This document shows, piece by piece, positions 1 through 13,299 of a stretch of DNA of 64,000 bases (the stretch's first letter is position 1; the number at the start of each line of letters is the position of its first letter). The stretch is from Terebella lapidaria. Lineage: Eukaryota > Annelida > Polychaeta > Terebellida > Terebellidae. A program made the translations under genes and the position numbers. Where the stretch lies: assembly GCA_949152475.1 (NCBI GenBank), contig OX424558.1, forward strand, positions 40,974,751 through 41,038,750, written 5' to 3'. A model generated the notes under the pieces. That model did not search any database. It was not told the DNA's origin and worked only from the letters and a program-made list of their open reading frames with translations.

Positions 1-491
1 GCTAGGCTGTCGAGGTGCGATCACTGTGCGATCACTGTAGACGGACCGTCCCAGCTCCGATTTGCTGTTGGAGCGCTGTGTGTTAGGATCACCATCCGTT
101 CGTACACACCAGTATTGTGTTTATCATTGTATGTTTGTCAAGATTGTAACCATGGTAACGCTCAGGTTATTGAGAGCTTGCTAAGTTTCATCTTTTCGAG
201 GGAAATCACACTTTCGTTGATTGTCCAGTATGTATTCAATTTCATTGCATGTTTATGTTATATGGTAGAACTGTTTTCTGGTAGATTGCTGCACATCTTG
301 TATACTAGAATGGTGGGATCTTACTTAGATCACAAAGTTCAGATGGATCATGATGTTACAAACATGTACGAACACATTCATTGTGCCACATGATGCTAAT
401 TTGATCATTGTCTTCTGTGCTTTAACAGGGCTAACTCGTGAATAAACCGAATGAACCAGTACAAAGTTGTTGATACTCCCACACGCTCACA
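1..491 (+). repeat. 5' LTR, right-hand part only
   Basis: This segment is nearly identical to 7193-7687. Similarity stops abruptly after a terminal CA, which marks the LTR edge. The left-hand part of the LTR lies outside the window. Confidence 0.9.
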
Positions 492-493
492 AG

Positions 494-510
494 TGGTACC
501 AGAAGTGGGG
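494..510 (+). other. Primer binding site, tRNA-Leu-like
   Basis: TGGTACCAGAAGTGGGG lies two bases after the 5' LTR. It begins with TGG, the complement of the tRNA CCA end, and closely matches the 3' end of animal tRNA-Leu. This position and sequence are what reverse-transcription priming of LTR elements uses. Confidence 0.75.
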
Positions 511-1300
511 TGCTGGTGCTGGATGCCCCTGGATGGAGTGATGACGGAGGGACGGTGGATGGGACCTCGGTGTGACGGTGACGTTGGGCGACTCTGGTGG
601 CTCCGTGACCCTGTCGATTACCGGGACAACAGGGGACGGTTACCTGGCTGACAGGAGGTTGACGAGCGACGACGTGCAAGTGCCGGAGGACTGCAAGTGG
701 CCTCAGAGACTGTGACTGTAGTAGGATCACGTGAGTCGTGATCTGTGGGACGGCGGGCGATTTGGAGGACGTCACCTGGGCAACCCCTGTCGGACATAAT
801 CGGCAGTTCAGGCTGTTCCTGTTGTGAAGCGGCTTTATTGTCAATTGATAAATGATTTGATAAATGATTGGGTTAAAATGCTTGTGTAAATGGTAACTTG
901 TTTTTCACATAGAACATTGCTGTTGTTTCACTTGGTTCTGACTATGTACTAAAAAGATATTTGTAACTGTTGATATCTTGTGTGGGGAAAATATTTGTGA
1001 CTCAATAGCTCGGTTGGTGAAGAAAATTGTGTATGTATTGTTCACATGCATTCTAGTATAGGCATAGTGGTTGTAACTTGAGGTGTATCTGTGTGCCCAC
1101 AGATGTGATAATTCTAAAATACATGGTATGTAGTTTCAGTGGCTGAATGGTGGTTAATTGTGGAGGACTTGCCTTGCTGTAGCTCACAAAGCGCATTGAT
1201 TTGTCTTGAGGGTATGTTGTATTGCCCATGTCACATGTGTATGTAGGTTAGGCTCCCACGAAAAAAAAATTGTCAAAAGTAACTCCAGTCAAGATTCAAG

Positions 1301-2265
1301 ATGGCCGATGCAGCTCTTCAGGCGAAGATAGAGGCGCTAGAGTTGGCACTCCACGAGGAGAAGGAAAGAGGGGGCAAGATATTCCAGGAAGCGGAAGCCT
1401 TGAAAAACCAACTGAGTAAAATCACAGCAGCCTGCACCAGTGACACCAGTGTACGTCACCACTTCAAGAAAACTGACGAAGATTTCGAGATAGACCCAAG
1501 GAGGGAACTGAGGTCACGGTAGATGAGTGGGTGGCGGATGTCAGGACACAACTCGCCATCAAGAAAGTTGGCAAAGATGAACAAGCAGCGTTCATCCTGG
1601 ATCACCTGACGGGTAGAGCACGACAAGAAGTCCTAGGTCGTGGTGACTCTGTGACCGGGGACCCCGAGAAAATCCTGGAGGTGTTGCTGCGAGTTTTTGG
1701 CGATGGAGACACAGTACCGGTTCTACAGAGCAAGTCTTACACTGAAAGCCAGGGGGAAGATGAAGACCTCGCAGTTTCACTGATACTGGTGGAGGTCTAC
1801 GATCGAATTTGCCAAATGGAGCCTAGTTACAAAGCAGCGAGAGAGACGACACTAAAGGGCCGGTTGGCAGAGGCCGTGCGGGATGAGCCCACCAGACGAG
1901 AAATCAGGCGACTGAACAAGGACTCGCCAGCCCTCTCGTACTTCGACATGAGAGATAGGGTCATTGAGTGGATCGGTTCTGATCTCAAGGTCAAGAAGAA
2001 GAAAGCCACAGTAGCCGAGATCGTGCCCTCAGACCGGCCAGAGTGGATGCAGCTGGTGAAAAAGCAAGGGGAACAAATCGACAGGCAACAGCAAATATTA
2101 GAACAGCTACTGAAGAATCAGCAGGACACACGTCGACCCAGAAGGACAAGGAAATGCTACAACTGTGGAAGTGAGGACCACCTCATCAGAGATTGTCCCA
2201 ATGAGAAGAAGAAGCGCAATAGAAGCCAAAATGCACCACCACAGGCACCCCAGCAGGATTTTTAG
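1301..2265 (+). pseudogene. gag region of the Ty3/gypsy element (fossil)
   Basis: The region encodes a charged, helical capsid-like protein ending in one zinc knuckle of the C-x2-C-x4-H-x4-C type (CYNCGSEDHLIRDC), followed by a basic tail. This is a standard retroelement gag layout. It is part of the broken element that spans 1-7687. Confidence 0.8.
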
Positions 2266-2289
2266 TCGCGTCCACTACTGAGGGCCAAG

Positions 2290-5200
2290 TGATGGACGTG
2301 GGAGAAGTTCAGAGTGACCCAGCAATAATCAACCGCCTGATTGGACCCTGCCCAGAGTCATTGGTAGTCGTCAGTGGTGAGGACGTGTGTTGTGTTTTGG
2401 ACACAGGGGCCCAAGTGTCCACCTTGACAGACTTTCTACCAGGAACGACTAGCGGGCAAGTGTGAGGTGATTGATGTTGCCAGCCTCCTGCATATGACAG
2501 GCACTCAGGGAGCAGATGTGCCCTTCATCGGGTATGTAGAGCTGGACGTCACTATTGCCGGTCGGATGTTTAAGGGACTGGGATTTCTGATCGTGAGTGA
2601 TCCTGTCGGCACTCCAATTGCTGCAAGGAAGTTGGCTGTACCGGGTGTGATTGGATCAAATATTTTTCGGGAAGTGCGATGTCAGTTGTCAACCGTGGGT
2701 GATGCCAGTTACGAAACTTTGCTGGGCAGAACGACAGAGGGAAGACTATGGGCTGCAGCGTTAGCGATGTATGACAGGCAGAGTGTGACCATGGAAACCT
2801 TGAGTGCGACTAAGGTGCGGGTTGCTGGTAGGAATCTAGTCATCATCCCACCCGGTATGGTGCAGGTGATTCAGGCCTCGGTACATCCGGCTGCAGCTGG
2901 CCGTCAGTACTACGGAGTCGTGGAAGAGTTGGGGACATGTCCGTTGCCTAGAGGATTAATGATGGGTCCATCATTTGCCACAGTTGACCAAACTGGTAAA
3001 ATTCCGTGTTCCGTTGCCAATTTCAGTGATTCAAACGTGTATTTGAAACCTAAGACTCTTCTGGGATCATTGCAAGTGGCATCCATGGCTACAGCTGAGA
3101 GTAACAGTGCCGAGCAGGGGCGACAACTCAGCGCGGAGGAGCTAGTGGAGCGCATGGACATTGGCGATGGTCTCGAGCGGAGTCAGAAGCACCAACTGGT
3201 GGAGTTGGTGGACCAATACTTAACAGCTTTTAGCCACTATGATGGAGATTTAGGGTGTTACCCAGGAGTTGAACACCAAATAAGAACCAAGGACGACATC
3301 CCAGTAAAGGTGCCACATCGACGTGTCCCACCACAACACTGGGAGGAGCTACGAGACTACCTCCAGCAGTGGATCGACAAGGGCGTCATTAGAGAATCAT
3401 CCAGCCCTTATTCAGCACCGGTAGTATTAGCATGAAAAAAGACAGGCGAGTTGCGGATGTGTGTAGACTTCCGGGCACTGAATGCGAAGACACATCAAGA
3501 TGCATATCCCATCCCCAGAATCGAGGAGGCCCTGGAAGTCCTTCGAGGGGCAAAGTACTTCTGTTCACTGGACTTGGCCCATGGCTACTACCAGATCCAG
3601 ATTGCGGACGAGGATGTTCCGAAAACCGCCTTCAGGTCTGGAACAGGAGGGCTCTTTGAGTTCACCCGGATGTGCTTTGGGCTGAGTGGAGCCCCTGCGA
3701 CCTTCATGAGGGTCATGGACAAGTTGTTCGGTGACATGAATTTCAAACAAATATTAGTGTATTTGGATGACATTTTGGTTTTTGGGAGCACCATGGAGGA
3801 GACACTCCTGAGGTTGGAAGTCGTCTTGCAGAGGCTGCGGGAGGCCAACCTCAAAGTCAAGCCCAGCAAGTGTCAGCTCTTTCACCGGAAACTACGCTAC
3901 CTGGGACATGTAATATCTGCTGGTGGCGTGGAACCAGATCCGGCAAAAGAGGCCTCACTTGCTGGTTGGCCGAAGCCAGTCAACGAGAAGGAGCTCAGAA
4001 GGTTCCTTGGCCTGGCAGGCTACTACCGCCGTTTTGTTCCTGGATTTGCTCAGATAGCCCATCCTCTCCATCAGCTTGTGGGCGGCGGAGGGAAGAAAGG
4101 GAAAAAGAAGAAGCCCACACCCAAAGTGCCGTGGAGCTGGACCCAGGAATGTGACACTGCCTTCAACAATCTCAGATCTGCACTCACGACAGGGCCAGTA
4201 CTGGGATACCCCGACTTTCACAAGCCTTATGTGCTCGAGATAGACGCCAGTTACCACGGCTTGGGCGCAGTCCTCTCACAGGAACAGATGGGACAGTTGG
4301 TTGTGATCAGCTATGCTAGCCGTACACTCCGTCCCTCAGAGAAGAACTACGGGAGCATGAAGTTGGAGATGCTGGGCCTGAAGTGGGCAGTGACCGAGCG
4401 ATACCGAGACTACCTGATTGGTGGCAACGCAGTCGTCTACACAGATAATAACCCTCTGGTGTACCTGCAGACAAGTGCCAAGCTTGGTGCCCTAGAGATG
4501 AGATAGGCAGCAGAGCTGGCTCAGTTCACACACACCATCAAGTACAGGTCGGGTCGGACTAACGTCAGTGCAGACGCCCTGAGTCGTCTGGAGTCGCACC
4601 CAGCTGAGCCGCACTCCATCAGATTTGAAGAGTTGAGGATCCAGCACGTGATGGACGAATGTTTGGGCACCACGATTCCGGCATTGGAATGCTCAGTCAG
4701 TGGTGTGATGGCTGAGGAGGTGGCAGTATCAGGACCGGCACTGGGAACGTTCCCGTCTCTGCCGAAGGATGAGATGCGAGCACTGCAGGCATCTGACGAT
4801 GGCATTGGCAGACTGGTGGAGATTTGGGAGCATGGAGTCCGTCCAAGCTTAAAGGAGCAGAAGATGGAACCATCACAAGTGAAAAGTCTCCTCAGGGACT
4901 GGGACCGGTTAGAGATGAAGGATGGAATCTTGTGCCGAAAAGTACAAATTCATGGGGAACCATACTCTCAAGTGTTACTCCCGCGGTCTCTGGTGCAGAA
5001 GGTCTTGGAGACAACACATGACAAAATGGGACATCAAAGTGCTGAGAAAACCATACAAGTGTTGCGATGTAGATGTTTCTGGCCGGGCATGTATGCTGAC
5101 GTGGATGCCTATGGCAAGCGCTCTCAGAGATGTGTGTTGGCCAAGGCAGGACGGCAAGTCAAGTGTACCATGGGAACACTGTCTGCCACACGGCCCCTGG

Positions 5201-6459
5201 CTGTTCTGGCTGTGGATTTCACACTGCTGGAGCCAAGTTCATCAGGTATGGAGAACCCACTGGTGCTCACCGATGTATTTTCCAAGTTCACCCAAGTGAT
5301 TGCCACACGTGATCAGACGGCTCGGACAGTTGCCAAGACACTAGTGAAAGAATGGTTCGTCCGGTACGGAGTGCCATGTAGGATCCACAGCGATCAGGGG
5401 CGTTCCTTCGAGTGTGCAGTTGTGCGGGAACTGTGTTCCATATATGGCATCACAAAGAGTCGCACCACCCTGTACCACCCTGAGGGAAATTCCCAAGCAG
5501 AGCGGTACAACCGCACACTCCACGACCGGTTGCGGACTCTGCCAAAGGAATTGAAGAAAAAGTGGCCGGAACACTTACCCGAGCTAGTCTACAGTTACAA
5601 CTGTACTCCCCACTCCTCAACAGGGTATGCCCCGTACTATCTGATGTTCGGGCGAGATCCGAGACTGCCAGTGGATTACCTGCTCGGTACCACACCAGAG
5701 GAGTCCACCGGAGTGGATGGATATGTCGCGGATCATCAGCGGAGACTACGAGAAGCCTTTCGATTGGCCGCAGCACGCACTGAACAAGAGGCGTTGAAGA
5801 GGATTGCCAGAAACGACAAGATGGCCAACGCCACGGATCTTCCGCCAGGATGTCGGGTATTCCTCCGGAACCATGGCGTGCGTGGCAGGAACAAAATACA
5901 GGACAGGTGGCAGGAGACCCCGTATACAGTCGTCGACAGACCCGACCCCCAGGGTAATGTTTATGTCATTGTCCCAACTCAGCAAGATGGGCCTCAGAAG
6001 ACTGTACACCGAAACTCCCTTCTGGATGCCCGAGCACTCTTGCCCAAGATGCAGGTACCCAACAATGAGCCGCCAGAGATACCTGACGAACGCCCAGCAC
6101 CGGAGGTGATGGCGACTCCTGAGGATTCTGATGAGGATGTGGAGATCTTGTTGCAGGTGACAGGTACTGATGTGAGAGAGCCCACTCCAATCAGACTGCC
6201 TGTAGCAGACCACGACACGGTTCTAGATGGACCAGAACGGCAAGCAATGGACCCCGCTCCGGATCAACAGATTCACGGATCACCAGATCGTCCAGCAGTG
6301 AGACGGACTGGGAGGTCAACTGCGGGTCAGCACCGCAACCTGCATCGATTGCCGCAGAGCACCGTTGCTGGAGCAAACTTGGAACAAACTGAGGTGTTAG
6401 AGACGATTGCTCAGACCCAATTACTGTTGATGCAGATGCTGGCAAGACCCAGCAAGTAG
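2290..6459 (+). pseudogene. pol region of the Ty3/gypsy element (fossil)
   Basis: Parts in order: an aspartic protease segment with a DTGAQVS motif; a reverse transcriptase with LDLAHGYYQI and the YLDD active-site box; RNase H with EIDAS; an integrase with a zinc-binding HHCC-type segment and a DDE core (for example HSDQG and EGNSQAERYNR); and an acidic and proline-rich C-terminal extension. RT before integrase makes it Ty3/gypsy rather than Ty1/copia. The region is interrupted and is read as a fossil. Confidence 0.9.
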
Positions 6460-6535
6460 AGTCAACACTGATGGGGAGTATTATCTGTTAAATTGTTCTG
6501 TTTGTCGAGGACGACAACAGTTTAGCAGGGGTGAA

Positions 6536-7687
6536 TGTGACCGGGTGACCTAGAGGGTCGCGTAGGGTACATTATGATTCAGTGTGTGTGTGTGACTTAT
6601 ATTTTGTCAAGATACATTATGATATAACTGTATCCTCATAGTGTTCACCGGTAGGTGCTGCCGCCAGCGGCAATTGACACAAATATATTGTCAGTGTATC
6701 ATACGAAATGTTCAATGGTAGAAAATGTGGAGAAATGTATATAGAAATGTCTTGAAATTATGGCGAAGGTTTAATTGCCGCCAGTCGATGTGTTTGCTAT
6801 GCGAAAGTGTTTGATCTGAGCTTGATTTCCGTGTAATACCAAAGTTTGTGATGTTTTTGGTGCTATTATTTCTGCGACACACACCTCCGTCCATGAACGC
6901 ATGGTTTTCCAAATATGCAATAAATCCCCGTTTACTTAGAATATCAGGTTAGAACTGCTAGATATTGATATGCATGTAATGTACAAATCATAAACAGGTG
7001 TCCATGTTATAGAATAGTTGGTGTATGTTCACTCTCACGTGTTGCGCCTATGGTGGGCGAGTTCATGTGTTCGGCCAGTGTAGACACATGTGTGCATAAC
7101 AATTTTTATTCTTTTTTTTTGTCGTAAATCACAGAGCTGTGCATTTATATTGTCATGTTATATTTGATAGACACCATGATCATTTCAATGTCAGCTAGGC
7201 TGTCGAGGTGCGATCACTGTGCGATCACTGTAGACGGACCGTCCCGGCTCCGATTTGCTGTTGGAGCGCTCTGTGTTAGGATCACCATCCGGGGTTCGTA
7301 CACACCAGTATTGTGTTTATCATTGTATGTTTGTCAGGATTGTAACCATGGTAACGCTCAGGTTATTGAGAGCTTGCTAAGTTTCGTCTTTTCGAGGGAA
7401 ATCACACTTTCGTTGATTGTCCAGTATGTATTCAATTTCATTGCATGTTTATGTTATATGGTAGAACTGTTTTCTGGTAGATTGCTGCACATTTTTTATA
7501 CTAGAATGGTGGGATCTTACTTAGATCACAAAGTTCAGATGGATCATGATGTTACAAACATGTACGAACACATTCATTGTGCCGCATGATGCTAATTTGG
7601 TCATTGTCTTCTGTGCTTTAACAGGGCTAACTCGTGAATAAACCGAATGAACCAGTACAAAGTTGTTGATACTCCCACACGCTCACA
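6536..7687 (+). repeat. 3' LTR (left edge inferred)
   Basis: The right edge at 7687 is fixed by where similarity to the 5' LTR ends. The left edge is inferred from a short purine-rich tract (AGCAGGGGTGAA) followed by TGTGACC, giving a TG...CA LTR of about 1.15 kb. It contains an AATAAA motif near its end. The left edge cannot be confirmed because the matching 5' LTR start is off the window. Confidence 0.7.
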
Positions 7688-8440
7688 CTTGTAAATACTC
7701 ATACCATTAGGGTCAGCTCTCCGTCCAAAAGCAAGTTGGTCTTCTAGCTTGCTCTTTAGTTTAGGTATTTTCGGACTGTTGTTTGTCGATAATTGTAGTT
7801 GTAGTCTGTTCAAAAAATGTCTCTGTGTATTTATGTGTTGATGTGTTGTTCTTACAATGAGTATGGGTTCTAGTTTATTTTGTCATATCTGTTTGAGTCC
7901 CGTCTGTGTTCGCAAAATAAATTGATTGGTTCAAATGCTTTACCTTGTAAATACTCATATTATTTCCCTAATCTTGATGTTCGGAAGCTAGTTGGTTTTG
8001 TAGCTTACTTCCTATCCTCAGATACTACGGACGGTGTTCGTCCGATAATTTTAGTTGTAATATGTTCAATGATTGTTTATGTCTAACGATTCATGTGTGT
8101 GGTCTGACAATTAAGGTGGTCTTCTGCCTTAATTTGTCATATGTATTCAAGTCATATCATGCCGTCCGTGTTCGCAAGATGAATTGATTGGTTCAATGCT
8201 TTACATTGTAAATACTCATATTATTTCCCTAATCTTGATGTTCGGAAGCTAGTTAGTTTTGTAGCTTGCTTCCTATCCTCAGATACTACGGACGGTTGTT
8301 CGTCCGATAATTGCAGTTGTAGTATGTTCAAAGATTGTTTCTGTGTTTATGTCAAACGATTCATGTGTGTGGTCTGACAATTAAGGCGGTCTTCTACCTT
8401 AATTCGTCATAGGTATTCAAGTCATTTCATTCCATGTTTG
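7688..8440 (+). repeat. Tandem repeat, three units of about 260 bp
   Basis: Units start near 7688, 7944 and 8205, each opening with TTGTAAATACTCATA. They share blocks such as GATGTTCGGAAGCTAGTT and the later TGATTGGTTCAA. Units two and three are close; unit one is more diverged. The first unit starts exactly at the LTR edge. No coding potential was recognised. Confidence 0.75.
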
Positions 8441-8966
8441 TTCCTATCGCACCACACCTAGTCCAATAAATCTTTTAAATGGCAGTTGTGTCGAGTCGCT
8501 TAATGTAAATAAAAGTCATTTTTTTCCTTATCAAACATGTAAAGATATTTCAGAGTGTGAATGTTGTTTCCTTTTTGCTATTTTTGTGGGTTGTATTCAA
8601 AATGACGACATCTGATCCAATTTCCATCACTATAGTTGGTAATCCGCAAAGCACACACTGTCTGCGAGTGACAACATCTCTCTGATTTTGATATAATTGT
8701 GTTTTTCCAAGCGACATATATTTCCATAAACTTCCTCCCTTTCAATTTTTCTATTGGTATTATCATTATCCAAGGTGATAAATTAAAGACCTAGTAGCAT
8801 GCTGATGATAGTACTTTTCTTTTAGTCTATTATGAATAGCTTTCAATAAATTCGAAAGAATTTTACAAATACAATCAATTGATTTCGAGATATTGAACCA
8901 AATAGGCACTCCTTCCGGAAATTGCCGAAGATTTTGATCCAGATTTTAGTGTGGGTCACGTGGTTG

Positions 8967-9309
8967 GTGACGTCAGTTGAGGCAGAACTGAAAGTACATG
9001 TAGCCAGCAAGGTAAACTGCATGTCACATATTCATTTCCCTGGTGTATGTTTGACAATTCAAGTGAACGGGTGAGATAGTTGGGGAATAAAGCATTTCTT
9101 GTCTTGATATTTTGAATCAGTACTATTTATTCACCCAGAACGGAGGTTTGTTGAACTGTAAGATGTCCAGTATTTGCTGGTTTTAGCGTGTTTTCTGTTG
9201 AATCACATGCATTTTAGAAAGATTTTCCATCTTTGAGCTGACCGCCCAAATTACGTATTTTACGTTTTTGGCGAGCCATCAAAGCACATTTTGCCTCAAC
9301 TGACGTCAC
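8967..9309. repeat. 18 bp perfect inverted repeat pair containing a CRE-like core
   Basis: GTGACGTCAGTTGAGGCA at 8967-8984 is exactly reverse-complemented at 9292-9309. Each arm contains TGACGTCA, a CRE-type palindrome. A further GGAAA(T/C)TGCCGAAG motif occurs near 8920 and 9316. It could be the ends of a small inverted-repeat element or a paired regulatory site; no gene was found nearby. Confidence 0.55.
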
Positions 9310-9440
9310 GATTACGGAAACTGCCGAAGCTATTTTTTTCAAGGGCATGAGAAGGCGATTGTAATCATCTCTTCTATGTCTATGATTGTAATACTGGCTC
9401 AATATACTCGATTTCATGTCGCAGTTTTTGACATTAGAGC

Positions 9441-9461
9441 GTTGGGGGCGAAGCCCCCAAC
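9441..9461. repeat. GC-rich hairpin
   Basis: GTTGGGGGC-GAA-GCCCCCAAC forms a perfect 9 bp stem with a three-base loop inside AT-rich DNA. No function is assigned. Confidence 0.6.
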
Positions 9462-12400
9462 TCTCTACATGTCTATGTGCTGACCTTTTTAAGGAGGTTT
9501 CATGCCAACCTATCGACGCCCGTTTTCGCTTGTAAACCTTTGTACACCTACTTCAAATGAGTATTTTCTTCGTCCTTGACATAAAATCTCTCGATTTGAT
9601 GGAAAGCTTTGAATATTCCACAGATATATTATGCATAAATCGATGTGTTAGGTTTGAGAAAATTACGCAAAATGGTCAGCTCGTCTGGAAAACGTCAAAA
9701 TGGCGGAGCCGATGGAAATTCACGTTCCCAGAATGCAAAGCAAATTTTACCGCAATGACGCGTACTTTGGAACGTACAATTTTATGTGCAGCATTTTGTG
9801 CAAGCATGTACATGTAACCTTGCGTGCGGCCTTCTTTGGCGTAATGAAGTAAACACAACGATTCGTCTACGGTACCACGACTACATTTACAGTAATTGGA
9901 CATATTTTATCACATGACAAGGTGTTCCATGCTGGGTTGCGAAACCTTTTTATTTCAAACTGGTCTTTTAATTTGCTCAGTATGCATGTGTTATCTATAT
10001 CATAATATCAGATGCAGATATTCCTCATAGTTTCCAATATTTTAAGGAAATATCAATGATGTTCAATATCATTTTATCAGGCGTATCTGTTTCATTGAGT
10101 TCAAAATAAATGTTTACTGATTAGGAATATGATTGAAGTAGGCCTATGTGTTTCATCATAATATACGGGAATGAATTGGAATCATGTGGGACATGATATG
10201 TTTCAATTTTCTTTTTTTGTAAGGGGGGGGGGGGTGTAAGATATATTCAGGTCTCGTGGTACTGATGGTGTGCTCGAGCTCTAATGTCGTCTCCCGCAGT
10301 TAGCTGCATTTTCTTGTTAGTTACCAATTAAGGTGTGATTGCACGTAACTTACCGGTGACTGCACTGAGGCACTTTTCCATTGACTTATAATGTGAAAAT
10401 AAAGGTAACAAAATCACCAAAACAATACAATCCCCTGACCTAAAACTTGGCTAGCACACACACATATACTCATGGATGATGAACCGAGACATGGTTTCAT
10501 AAATGATATCACGAAAGCTGTGCAATTTGATGATTAGATAAATCATTTTATACGTTTCACCAAAACGAAGATTCGAGTGTTGTGCTTGACAAGCACTGGC
10601 TGTTGCATATATTTATTCCTTGTTGTCGTCAAAATAATGAGAATTATCTAGGGCTATGCTTTCTGTGAGATGAATACAATGAGCTGAACATTCATAATCC
10701 CAAACATCTCGGTGCACCCGAGTGCATATCACCTGTGAGTTTTACTGGCCTCACTAGCTATTTGCTGCACAGCATAATCCTTTCGCTCGCCCTGTTGTGA
10801 GTATATTTTGTAGACTGAGAAATAGGTCGGAAAATGGCATATGAAAAAGATGAATTCTACACATTTAACATTGCTTAGCAAGAAACAGAGTCTTGGTTAG
10901 TAATCCTTGATGTCTAACAATCAGAAAGGCAAAGTTTCACGTTGATTGGAAGTGTGTGAATTCATGAATTTGTTACCGTTATTTTTACATTATAAGTGAA
11001 TGGACAGCTGGTCAATGCCAGGTTCATGACGATCACATGCAATCAATCCTTAACGCGAACATCTTTTTTATCACCAAATGTCCACAATAGCTTCTTCTGA
11101 ACATTAATGAAACCATATAATGGTACCTTGCTACTATGACTTTAAATGTAATTACTCGACACATAGAACCCGCGCCCAACTATTCTACTACAATACATTA
11201 TGTTCATAGTATCAGGTAAGTTTGGAAAATGTCACACATATTAATTCAATTATGTGAATGATTTGTGTAAAAAAAGATATATATCGTAAATGGTTGTATG
11301 ACATTTCCGTTTGACGTTATGGCGTGGTGCTCGCCATCAGGGGGTTGTTATGATCTCTGACTGTCAGAGTTGATCTATCACAGAGAGTGTTCTACACTCT
11401 CTGTCTATCAGAAGCAGGTCTAGTTCACCCTGATATTTACTTTATATAATGCTCTCAAAACATCAACTCCTCTCTTGGGAAATATCACCTGGTACCAACA
11501 ATAACAATGAGCATGGAATGAGGGTGAATTATTATTATGACAAACGCTAATTCTCTCAAAAACAACCGTCAAATCCAAAATTGGCCGTTTTTCGTCAAAA
11601 ATGGCCGCGATTTTGGAAAAAACTAAAAAATATCTCCCTCTGGAAATATTTTTAGAAGATTTTTGTGCAAAATTTCAGGAAAAAATTGACAGTAACCTAA
11701 AAAATGGAATGACGTGTAAACTGTCTATACGTTAACTCAAGCAGCGTCTATGTAGCGGATACAATCTTCCGCCGTCGCGTGACTCTCTTGCGATGTCATT
11801 TGACCCTATCACAGAAGCCCAACGCCACGCGCTGGCGAATAATGATATTTTTAGGTTACATTTTGAAGTGTGTTCGCATCCGAGGATTTAGGTTACACCG
11901 TCTGTGTTTTCATACAGATGTTGATACACCCACGTTTAATTATTGGTGAGAACATTACAACGTCGCCTGGTTTTATTCATCAGTGCTAATGGGAACATGA
12001 TATGTGATACTCGAGATTTATTATACATTCCAGAAAATGTGTCATATTTTCCAGTCGATGTTGTGTAGTGCTGATGCTATGTATACACATGGCCTGAACA
12101 TGGCCTCAACTCATCTGTGGGTCTCTTACTTTGGCTAGAGATGACTTATGTTTTTAGTGTATAATGTGCTATATATGCACCATCACTGTATCGACGACCA
12201 TCACTTAAATTAATTTCCATGCTCACAGCATGATTGTCTGTACTTCACCCTATATTTAGTCCGGAAATGAGTCAACATAACAAGAGAAGTGAAATTCGAC
12301 AAGATTCGAGTCTATGACAATCATAAACTATGTATGTCTCTAGAATGTGAGTAGCTGATATCTAATATGGGATCTAGACCGGTTCATGACTGGTGGCACT

Positions 12401-12972
12401 CTACAAACGTGTCAGCGCTCGCCCATGCTATATAGTGACGCTGATGTACATACCAAATCGCCCCCACACGATATCTCACTGACATTTTTTATCAATTCTC
12501 ACTACATTGACTTTTCAACATCGTTTTGTTCAGCATAATTATTTTGTAGAAGATATGGCATTTGTTTTACACACAAGTGTCAACACAACACATAACTATG
12601 AAGACTGGGACAAACTCCAGCTCCCCAGGAGAGGGAGGGCAGATGCTTTGTAAGACTCTGTACGACCACTCACCTGGACAACATCGGGGTCAAGTACTCT
12701 TGTAAGTAGAAGTATACATTTTAGTATTAAAATCAATTGTATAAATTTGTTGCTCATTTCAGAAATACATAAAACCTGGTCATGTATTTCTGCTCATATT
12801 GCATGGGTATGTAGCATGACATTCCAAACCCTCGTATTATTAAACTGCTCAACTGGACTGCGTCAGGAAAAATGCGCAATTCTCACTTGAGTAGGAGTTA
12901 CTAGGAGGGAAATATTGGAGTTTGCACGATAGAAATGGAATATTTATTTAAATAGTTTGGCCACTCCCACAA

Positions 12973-13299
12973 TGTGATGATCGCCAAGATCTTGCTGAAA
13001 AATTCGTACACTTCTTTAAAAACAAAATCGTTGAGATTCAACACAAACTGGATTCTAGTGTCACAAATTGTGTTGATCCTGAACCAGAAGTCTTCCTTGT
13101 TGTTTGTGGTGGACTGTGTAGTTTTGCAACCCAGTCTGTAGATGACATCTGCAAGTTAATAGCAGCATGTCCTCCAACGTCATCTTCAATGGATACCATG
13201 CCCACAGGCCTGCTGAAGGATGCGGATATATTATCAGTACTTATACCTGTTTTCACAGAGATCCTAAACATGTCTTTGTTAGAGAGCACCGAGTACTAA
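12973..13299 (+). pseudogene. LINE ORF2 fragment, CR1/jockey-like, just before the RT
   Basis: This 108-codon open frame has no start codon. It reads LAEKFVHFFKNKIVEI near the beginning and SSMDTMPTGLLKDA then IPVFTEILNMSL near the end. Those are the typical spacer and first RT motif of CR1/jockey-type LINEs (the S-x-D-P-[IM]-P-T-x-L-L-K block). It ends where the AT-rich array begins. It is a truncated scrap, not a host gene. Confidence 0.75.

Larger units (their letters stand above)
1..7687 (+). mobile_element. Ty3/gypsy LTR retrotransposon, 5' end beyond the window
   Basis: Seen: part of a 5' LTR, a tRNA-type primer binding site, a gag-like region with a CCHC knuckle, a pol region in the order protease, reverse transcriptase, RNase H, integrase (the Ty3/gypsy order), and a 3' LTR. 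No envelope gene was seen. The two LTR copies differ at roughly ten of about 490 comparable positions by eye, so the insertion looks fairly recent. The coding part is broken, with about four interruptions, so this copy should be treated as a fossil. The tRNA-Leu-like primer site recalls sea-urchin SURL/Mag-type elements; the clade is an inference. Target-site duplication cannot be tested because the left flank is missing. Confidence 0.93.
8441..12972. other. Intergenic stretch, no gene recognised
   Basis: Open frames are short and match nothing I know. Small structures are present: an 18 bp inverted repeat (8967-8984 with 9292-9309), a strong GC hairpin (9441-9461), a G tract near 10226, and a segment at 11570-11690 resembling the repeat family at 31680, 33870 and 49370. 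Confidence 0.6.

Noticed and set aside
6712-6912. Accessory or envelope gene between pol and the 3' LTR end
   Set aside because: Only short frames inside the LTR, with no signal peptide or membrane segment pattern.
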